Shown: positions 58,484 to 64,000 of the stretch, piece after piece
How positions within the stretch are numbered: the first letter of the stretch is position 1
How the letters are laid out: every line of letters starts with the position of its first letter
Assembly (NCBI RefSeq): GCF_017874545.1
Contig: NZ_JAGGLT010000004.1
Span: 1 to 64,000, forward strand
DNA: 64,000 nt
Origin: Thermoanaerobacterium butyriciformans
Lineage (GTDB): Bacteria > Bacillota > Thermoanaerobacteria > Thermoanaerobacterales > Thermoanaerobacteraceae
Direction: 5' to 3'
Notes under the pieces: model-generated
What the model saw: only the letters and a program-made list of their open reading frames with translations
Told to the model about the DNA's origin: nothing
The model's database searches: none
Position numbers and translations under genes: made by a program

Positions 58484-60808
58484 ATGAAATTTACAGATGG
58501 AAATTGGCTTGTAAAGAAAGAATACAACATTTTTGGAGCTGTAGAAGTAAATGATTATGAGATTAGTAGTAATAGTGTAATTTTATATGTACCTACGTTT
58601 CATGTAAACAGTAGAGGAAATACATTAGGTGGTCCTCTTTTGACTGTAGAAATGAGTTCGCCGATGGAAAATGTAATTAGTGTTAAATTATATCATTTTA
58701 AAGGCAAGACAAAAAAGAGTCCTAAATTTAAAATAAACAGAAAAGAAGACGTAGAAGTAGATATAAAAGAAGATGATGGCTATATTGCTTTTACAAGCGG
58801 AAATCTTACGGCGAAGATAAAAACTAAAGGAGATTGGTCAATTGATTTTTTCATAGGTGATAAGCGTATTACTGGTACAGGTTTTAAAAACATGGCATGT
58901 ATAACATCGCAAAGTGGAGATACTTACATGCGGGAGCAATTAGATTTAGGTGTTGATGAATATGTATATGGCTTAGGCGAGAGGTTTACGTCTTTTATTA
59001 AAAATGGTCAACAGGTAGATATATGGAATAGGGATGGTGGTACCAGCAGTGAACAAGCATATAAAAATATACCACTTTATGTAACAAATAAAGGATACGG
59101 TGTTTTTGTAAATGATACAGGACTCGTTTCATACGAGATAGCTTCTGAGAGGGTTTCAAAAGTACAATTTAGTGTGATGGATGAAGAGATGGAATATTTT
59201 ATAATCGGCGGAGGAACCATAAAAAACGTACTTATAAATTATACTTCTCTAACAGGGAAGCCATCATTGCCTCCTGCATGGTCATTTGGATTGTGGCTTA
59301 CAACATCTTTTTTAACAAATTATGATGAGAAGACGGTTAGCTTTTTTATAGATGAAATGCTAAGGAGGGACATACCACTTAGTGTATTTCACTTTGATTG
59401 CTTTTGGATGAAGGAATTTCAGTGGTGTGATTTCGAATGGGACTCAAGATACTTTCCTGACCCTGAAAATATGTTAAAGAGGTTAAAGGAAAGAGGTGTT
59501 AGGATATCTGTTTGGATAAATCCATATATAGCCCAAAAGTCGAAGCTTTTTGATGAAGCATCAGAAAAGGGTTATCTTCTGAAAAAGGCAAATGGGGATG
59601 TATGGCAATGGGATCTATGGCAGCCTGGAATGGGAATAGTTGATTTCACAAATCCTCATGCGTGCCAATGGTTTTCGTCAAAATTAGAAAAACTTATTGA
59701 CATTGGCGTAGACTGTTTTAAGACGGACTTTGGCGAAAGAATACCAACAGATGTTGTTTATTACGATGGTTCTGATCCTGAAAAAATGCACAATTATTAT
59801 ACATTTTTATACAATAAAGTGGTTTATAATACACTTGCCAAAAAACTTGGAAAAGACAAAGCGATTGTTTTTGCAAGGTCAGCTACAGTAGGTAGTCAAC
59901 AGTTCCCAGTTCATTGGGGCGGTGACTGCAATGCCACATATGAATCAATGGCAGAAACCTTACGCGGTGGTCTTTCATTAAGCATGTCGGGATTTGCTTT
60001 TTGGAGTCATGACATAGCTGGATTTGAAAGTACAGCTACACCAGATATATATAAACGGTGGACAGCTTTTGGGCTTTTATCTTCTCACAGTAGACTTCAC
60101 GGCAATGCAGCATATAAAGTGCCATGGTTATATGGTGAAGAAGCCGTCGATGTTCTAAGGCATTTTACAAGATTGAAAAACAAACTGATGCCATACTTGT
60201 ATTCAAAAGCGTATGAAGCATCAATTACTGGAGTGCCTGTCATGAGACCGATGGTTGTGGAATTTTTAGATGATCCAACTTGTGCGTACATTGATAGACA
60301 GTATATGTTTGGAGATTCTTTAATGGTTGCTCCAATATTTAACGAAGAAGGAATTGCAAAATACTACTTACCAAAGGGAAAATGGACTAATTATTTAAAT
60401 GGCGCAGTCATAAATGGTCAACAATGGATTCAAGAGAAACATGGTTACATGAGCATACCTCTTATGGTTAGACCAAATACGATTATTGCGACAGGAAATA
60501 TTGACAGTAGATCTGACTATGATTATTTGGACAATGTAAGTTTTGAGATATTCCAGTTAGAAGATGGATTAGAGGCATCTACAGTAGTTTATGGAATAAA
60601 CGGGGAAGATCAAGTGACCGTAATTGCTAAAAAAGAAAGAAATTCAATTGAAGTGAATGTAGATGGTGCCAAAAAACCTTGGAGTGTATTGCTGAGGGGA
60701 ATTTATAATGTAAAAGAAGTAATAGGTGCCTCATATGATAATTGTGAGTTTGGAGTAAGGATAATACCTGAGAAAGATAGTTCAAAAATAAACATTATAT
60801 TGTCGTAG
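58484..60808 (+). CDS. Alpha-xylosidase, glycoside hydrolase family 31 (YicI-like)
   Basis: A 774-residue GH31 enzyme. MKFTDGNWLVKKEYNIFGAV is the characteristic start of YicI-type alpha-xylosidases; YVYGLGERFTSFIKNGQ follows; the nucleophile Asp is in CFKTDFGERIPTDVVYYDG (about 417) and the acid/base Asp in HWGGDCNATYES (about 485). PRSxxLHG-like SSHSRLHGN and the C-terminal beta domains match. It releases alpha-1,6-linked xylose from xyloglucan oligosaccharides such as isoprimeverose. Together with GH29 and GH42 it suggests xyloglucan side-chain removal. The ATG follows AAAGGGGTTGATAGACA. Confidence 0.93.
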   Translation: MKFTDGNWLVKKEYNIFGAVEVNDYEISSNSVILYVPTFHVNSRGNTLGGPLLTVEMSSPMENVISVKLYHFKGKTKKSPKFKINRKEDVEVDIKEDDGYIAFTSGNLTAKIKTKGDWSIDFFIGDKRITGTGFKNMACITSQSGDTYMREQLDLGVDEYVYGLGERFTSFIKNGQQVDIWNRDGGTSSEQAYKNIPLYVTNKGYGVFVNDTGLVSYEIASERVSKVQFSVMDEEMEYFIIGGGTIKNVLINYTSLTGKPSLPPAWSFGLWLTTSFLTNYDEKTVSFFIDEMLRRDIPLSVFHFDCFWMKEFQWCDFEWDSRYFPDPENMLKRLKERGVRISVWINPYIAQKSKLFDEASEKGYLLKKANGDVWQWDLWQPGMGIVDFTNPHACQWFSSKLEKLIDIGVDCFKTDFGERIPTDVVYYDGSDPEKMHNYYTFLYNKVVYNTLAKKLGKDKAIVFARSATVGSQQFPVHWGGDCNATYESMAETLRGGLSLSMSGFAFWSHDIAGFESTATPDIYKRWTAFGLLSSHSRLHGNAAYKVPWLYGEEAVDVLRHFTRLKNKLMPYLYSKAYEASITGVPVMRPMVVEFLDDPTCAYIDRQYMFGDSLMVAPIFNEEGIAKYYLPKGKWTNYLNGAVINGQQWIQEKHGYMSIPLMVRPNTIIATGNIDSRSDYDYLDNVSFEIFQLEDGLEASTVVYGINGEDQVTVIAKKERNSIEVNVDGAKKPWSVLLRGIYNVKEVIGASYDNCEFGVRIIPEKDSSKINIILS

Positions 60809-60827
60809 GATATTATTAGTAGTAGAT

Positions 60828-60875
60828 AAAAGGTTTCCACTAATAAATTGATTAGAGGGAAGCCTTTTATTTTTA
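60828..60875 (+). terminator. Terminator of the xyloglucan-type operon
   Basis: AAAAGGTTTCC (60828-60838) pairs with GGGAAGCCTTTT (60857-60868) including one G-T pair and is followed by ATTTTTAT. Confidence 0.75.
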
Positions 60876-60885
60876 TAAAAAAAGT

Positions 60886-60954
60886 AAAAAATTTTTAAAG
60901 ACAAAGAAGGAATTTTAAAACTGACGTCGAATATATATAACAAGATGTACGTAC
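60886..60954 (+). repeat. Promoter-region direct repeat unit 1 with GGAATTTT-N9-GTCGAATA
   Basis: A unit of about 70 bp: A/T run, AAGACAAAGAAGGAATTTT, nine bases, GTCGAATATATATAA, then AAGATGTACG. It recurs 165 bp downstream. The bipartite element occupies 60909-60933. The 399-bp gap between the alpha-xylosidase and arabinofuranosidase genes otherwise holds only a terminator and A/T-rich sequence. Confidence 0.65.
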
Positions 60955-61051
60955 AATGATAAAGTTATATATAATTTATAAGCACGTAAAAATAATTACC
61001 TTAAAATGATTGATGATCTAAGGAAAGAATGTTAGCATAAAAATTTTTTAA

Positions 61052-61120
61052 AAAAAATTTTAAAAGACAAGGAGGAATTTTAAAAAACATGTAGAATATA
61101 TATTAATATAAGATGTACGG
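61052..61120 (+). repeat. Promoter-region direct repeat unit 2 with GGAATTTT-N9-GTAGAATA
   Basis: Second copy of the unit: A/T run, AAGACAAGGAGGAATTTT, nine bases, GTAGAATATATAT, then AAGATGTACG. The bipartite element spans 61074-61098 and lies 110 nt before the arabinofuranosidase start. The 165-bp period to unit 1 suggests duplicated control sites or tandem promoters. Confidence 0.65.
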
Positions 61121-61207
61121 ATAAATAAAAATAAAAGTATCAAATGTATATATAACTGACAATGCTTGTGGACGATGAAGAAAACCTTTTGTAAAAGGAG
61201 TATATGT

Positions 61208-62689
61208 ATGTTAGCAAAAATCGTTATCAATGCAGATAACAAAAAAGGCAAGATCAATAAAAACATCTACGGTCATTTTGCAGAGCATTTAGGAAGATGC
61301 ATATATGGTGGTTTTTGGGTTGAAAATGATTCGGAAATCCCCAAAATAGATGGGATTAGGAAAGACGTTGTCGAAGCATTAAAGAAGATTAAGATACCTG
61401 TATTGAGATGGCCCGGTGGATGTTTTGCGGATGAATACCATTGGAAAGATGGCATAGGACCTTATGAATCAAGACCAAAGATGGTCAATGTACATTGGGG
61501 TGGTGTAATCGAAAACAATCACTTTGGTACGCATGAATTCTTTGAGCTATGTGATCTATTGGATGCAGAGCCATATATTTGTGGCAATGTTGGAAGTGGC
61601 ACAGTTCAAGAGATGAGAGAATGGATAGAGTACATGACATTTGATGGAGAATCGCCAATGGCAAATTTGAGAGCCTTAAATGGAAGAAAAGAACCGTGGA
61701 AGCTTAAATACTTTGGTGTTGGCAATGAAAGCTGGGGCTGCGGTGGCAATATGCGTCCAGAATATTACGCTGATGTATATAGAAGATATTCCACCTATGT
61801 AAGGAATTTTGGTAGCAATAAGATATTTAAGATTGCTTGTGGACCCAATACAGACGATTATAATTGGACGGAAGTGTTGATGAGAGAAGCTGGTAAGTTT
61901 GTGGATGGCCTAAGTTTGCATTACTATACAGTACCAGGCACATGGGAAAGAAAAGGATCAGCCACAGATTTTGATGAAGAAGAATGGTTTATTACGATGA
62001 AGAAAGCGTTATACATGGATGAATTAATATCAAAACATTCCACTATTATGGATAAATATGATTCTGAAAAAAGAGTTGCATTAGTTGTAGATGAATGGGG
62101 CACATGGTATGATGTAGAACCAGGTACAAACCCTGGGTTCTTGTATCAACAAAATACAATGAGAGATGCTTTGGTTGCAGGTATTCACTTTAACATATTC
62201 AATAAACATTGCGATAGAGTTAAGATGGCTAATATAGCACAGACTATAAACGTTTTACAAGCAGTAATTCTTACAGATGGAGCTAAAATGGTACTTACAC
62301 CGACATATCATGTATTTGACATGTACAAAGTTCATCAAGATGCAGAATTATTAGATTTTAATATTGATACGCCTGAATATATGATAGATTCAGAAGAAAG
62401 CATACCTCAAGTAACAGCTACAGTTTCCACTGATGATGGTGGAAGAATTCATATTTCTCTGTGCAATCTGAATTCAAAAGAATCAGTAACAGTGGAATGT
62501 GAACTTAGAGGAGCAAATGTAAGCAAAGCAACAGGTACAATTTTAACTGCTGAAGAAATGAATGCACATAATACTTTTGATAATCCTAATAATGTTGTTC
62601 CAGAAGAATTTGACGAAGTCAAAATTGCAGGAAATAAGTTGATTATATCAATGCCTAAAATGTCAATTGTTACTTTGGAAATAGCTTGA
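61208..62689 (+). CDS. Alpha-L-arabinofuranosidase, glycoside hydrolase family 51
   Basis: A 493-residue intracellular GH51 enzyme. [23 protein letters not shown] opens the barrel; [22 protein letters not shown] follows; the acid/base Glu is in [19 protein letters not shown] (about 173) and the nucleophile Glu in [10 protein letters not shown] (about 293). A C-terminal beta-sandwich completes the family layout. It removes terminal alpha-L-arabinofuranosyl groups from arabinan, arabinoxylan or arabinosylated xyloglucan oligosaccharides. ATG at 61208 with AAAAGGAG 7 nt upstream is chosen over upstream in-frame codons. Confidence 0.94.
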   Translation: MLAKIVINADNKKGKINKNIYGHFAEHLGRCIYGGFWVENDSEIPKIDGIRKDVVEALKKIKIPVLRWPGGCFADEYHWKDGIGPYESRPKMVNVHWGGVIENNHFGTHEFFELCDLLDAEPYICGNVGSGTVQEMREWIEYMTFDGESPMANLRALNGRKEPWKLKYFGVGNESWGCGGNMRPEYYADVYRRYSTYVRNFGSNKIFKIACGPNTDDYNWTEVLMREAGKFVDGLSLHYYTVPGTWERKGSATDFDEEEWFITMKKALYMDELISKHSTIMDKYDSEKRVALVVDEWGTWYDVEPGTNPGFLYQQNTMRDALVAGIHFNIFNKHCDRVKMANIAQTINVLQAVILTDGAKMVLTPTYHVFDMYKVHQDAELLDFNIDTPEYMIDSEESIPQVTATVSTDDGGRIHISLCNLNSKESVTVECELRGANVSKATGTILTAEEMNAHNTFDNPNNVVPEEFDEVKIAGNKLIISMPKMSIVTLEIA

Positions 62690-62831
62690 TTTAAATAAAA
62701 TTAAGTGAGGTGTAAATTTATGTAATATATTTTAATAACTTGATTTAAAAATGGAAGGAGGTGTTAAGATTATCTTTGGGAGTAGTTATGAATATAGGAA
62801 GTAAAATCAATTGATCGAGGAGGTAACTTAA

Positions 62832-64000
62832 ATGAAAAAATTTCTAAGCTTTTTACTTGTAATTACTTTGCTTATGACAACAATGCTAGCTGGATGCGGA
62901 CAGAAAAGTCCATCATCGTCCGCTAACCAAGGCAACAGTAGTAATGCTAATAGTAGTACAAATACAACTACAGATTTGACATTATGGACTTTCGTCGGTT
63001 TACATGCGCAAATGTATAACGCAGCTGCAAAAAGATGGAATGAAACATATCCAAATCAAAAGATTAATTTAAAAGTTGTAACATATCCGTATGAAGATAT
63101 GCATAATAAGTTGTTGGTAGCATTACAATCAGGTGTTGGAGTACCAGATATTGCTGATGTTGAACTGGGAAGATTTCCTCAGTTTTTAAAAGGGACACCT
63201 CAATTAGCAGATCTAACAGATTTGGTAGCTCAAGATAAAGACAAGTACATTGAGTCGAGATTGGAATTATACAGCAAAGACGGAAAGCTTTATGGTTTGC
63301 CTACACATGGTGGTGCAGTAATGGCATTTTATAATAAGGATATTCTTGATAAAGCTGGCATTGATCCTAGTACAATAAAGACTTGGGACGATTTTATTGC
63401 TGCGGGTAAGATAGTTAAAGAAAAAACGGGGAAACCTATGTTGGCTGTTTCTCAAACTGCAATGTGGGAATTTAACACAATGATTGGTCAACAAGGTTCT
63501 GATTACTTTGATCAAGACGGGAATGTAATTTTAGATAATGATACTAACATTAAAACGTTACAATTTCTACATGACATGATTTACAAAGATCAGATAGCAG
63601 TTATACCTCCTGGAGGTCAACCAGATACTACCCAAGCATATGGTTGGATTGACAAAGGAAATGTTGCAGCAGTTGTTATGCCTTTCTGGTTTATGAGCAG
63701 ATTTGTTAGTTATATGAAAGATTTAAAAGGAAAGATAATAGTCGAACCAGCTCCAATCTGGAAAGATGAGAATAAATATCCGACAGTAGGTCAAGGTGGT
63801 ACAGGCACAGTAGTTCCATCAGCAGGTAAGCATGTAGATATAGCTAAAAAGTTTTTAGCGTTTGCAAAAGAAACGAAAGAGGCTAATTTGGAGATTTGGA
63901 ACACATTAGGATTTGATCCACCACGTTGGGACGTATGGCCGCAATTGGCAACCGATCCCGGAGATAATCAATATACACAATATTTTGTTAACGGGAAAGA
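62832..64000 (+). CDS. Sugar-binding lipoprotein of an ABC transporter (partial, runs off window end)
   Basis: At least 389 residues; the 3' end is outside the window. Signal sequence MKKFLSFLLVITLLMTTMLAGC ends in a lipobox (LAGC) with the lipidated Cys, followed by a Ser/Asn-rich linker and a family 1 extracellular binding fold (LTLWTFVGLHAQMYNAAAKRWNETYP; PDIADVELGRFPQFL; LYGLPTHGGAVMAFYNKDILDKAGID; WDDFIAAGKIVKEKTG). It resembles arabino-oligosaccharide binders such as AraN. It follows the GH51 gene by 142 nt without a clear terminator, so arabinose-containing oligosaccharides are the likely ligand. Permease genes are expected just beyond the window. ATG follows CGAGGAGGTAACTTAA. Confidence 0.88.
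   Translation, partial: MKKFLSFLLVITLLMTTMLAGCGQKSPSSSANQGNSSNANSSTNTTTDLTLWTFVGLHAQMYNAAAKRWNETYPNQKINLKVVTYPYEDMHNKLLVALQSGVGVPDIADVELGRFPQFLKGTPQLADLTDLVAQDKDKYIESRLELYSKDGKLYGLPTHGGAVMAFYNKDILDKAGIDPSTIKTWDDFIAAGKIVKEKTGKPMLAVSQTAMWEFNTMIGQQGSDYFDQDGNVILDNDTNIKTLQFLHDMIYKDQIAVIPPGGQPDTTQAYGWIDKGNVAAVVMPFWFMSRFVSYMKDLKGKIIVEPAPIWKDENKYPTVGQGGTGTVVPSAGKHVDIAKKFLAFAKETKEANLEIWNTLGFDPPRWDVWPQLATDPGDNQYTQYFVNGK

Noticed and set aside
62700-62831. Very short frames with ribosome-site-like sequence between the GH51 and binding-protein genes (GTG near 62762, ATG near 62789)
   Set aside because: They encode 17 and 8 residues, have poor spacing to the purine-rich sites and show no recognisable content.

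Overview
The window is low-GC Firmicutes DNA (A+T-rich, strong Shine-Dalgarno sites, frequent TTG/GTG starts). Its content (lysine riboswitch, FtsEX/MinJ/UvrBA synteny, HprK, LevR-type sigma-54 control and many intracellular plant-polysaccharide enzymes) points to a saccharolytic anaerobic thermophile of the Thermoanaerobacterium/Thermoanaerobacter kind. That genus call is an inference from gene content; no alignment was run.

Layout. 1-5.2 kb: the 5' end of a group IIC intron sitting behind a terminator, a small hypothetical gene, tRNA-Arg(CCG), ribosomal protein L25, lysA behind a lysine riboswitch with a short Lys-containing leader ORF, two small membrane proteins, and a stand-alone MsmX/UgpC-type sugar-ABC ATPase. 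5.2-11.7 kb: a minus-strand operon for a split, archaeal-type glutamate synthase (amidotransferase, FMN/Fe-S synthase, ferredoxin, FAD oxidoreductase, GXGXG subunit), divergent from a PucR/CdaR-type regulator. 11.7-32.9 kb: a housekeeping block on the plus strand: ftsE-ftsX-murein hydrolase activator, ctpA, a MinJ-like PDZ protein, comB, uvrB-uvrA, FHA-FtsW-PBP, uvrC, (birA on minus), hprK, a PHP phosphoesterase, ROK glucokinase and an acyl-CoA ligase.

33-64 kb is a catabolic region made of separate sugar modules. (i) A LacI regulator with two matched operators, a Gfo/Idh/MocA dehydrogenase, two sugar-isomerase-like TIM barrels and a GH2 beta-mannosidase. (ii) A LevR-type activator facing a sigma-54 promoter that drives a cellobiose/lactose-class PTS (IIA, a GrdB-like protein, IIB, IIC), an unknown membrane protein and a GH1 6-phospho-beta-glucosidase. 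(iii) A LacI regulator, two ABC permeases, a solute-binding lipoprotein, an unrecognised 587-residue protein, GH29 alpha-fucosidase, GH42 beta-galactosidase and GH31 alpha-xylosidase. This enzyme set matches the fucosyl, galactosyl and xylosyl side-chain linkages of xyloglucan. (iv) A GH51 arabinofuranosidase behind a duplicated promoter region, followed by a sugar-binding lipoprotein that runs off the window.

The genes fit together as import and intracellular dismantling of beta-glycans and hemicellulose oligosaccharides. The ABC module has no ATPase of its own and may use the MsmX-like protein at 4.0 kb. HprK and glucokinase link this to global carbon control. The best candidates for undescribed biology are the GrdB-like protein in the PTS operon, the unrecognised protein of the xyloglucan-type cluster, the oxidoreductase/isomerase/beta-mannosidase operon, the riboswitch-plus-leader-peptide lysA leader, and a recurring GGAATTTT-N9-GTMGAATA element.
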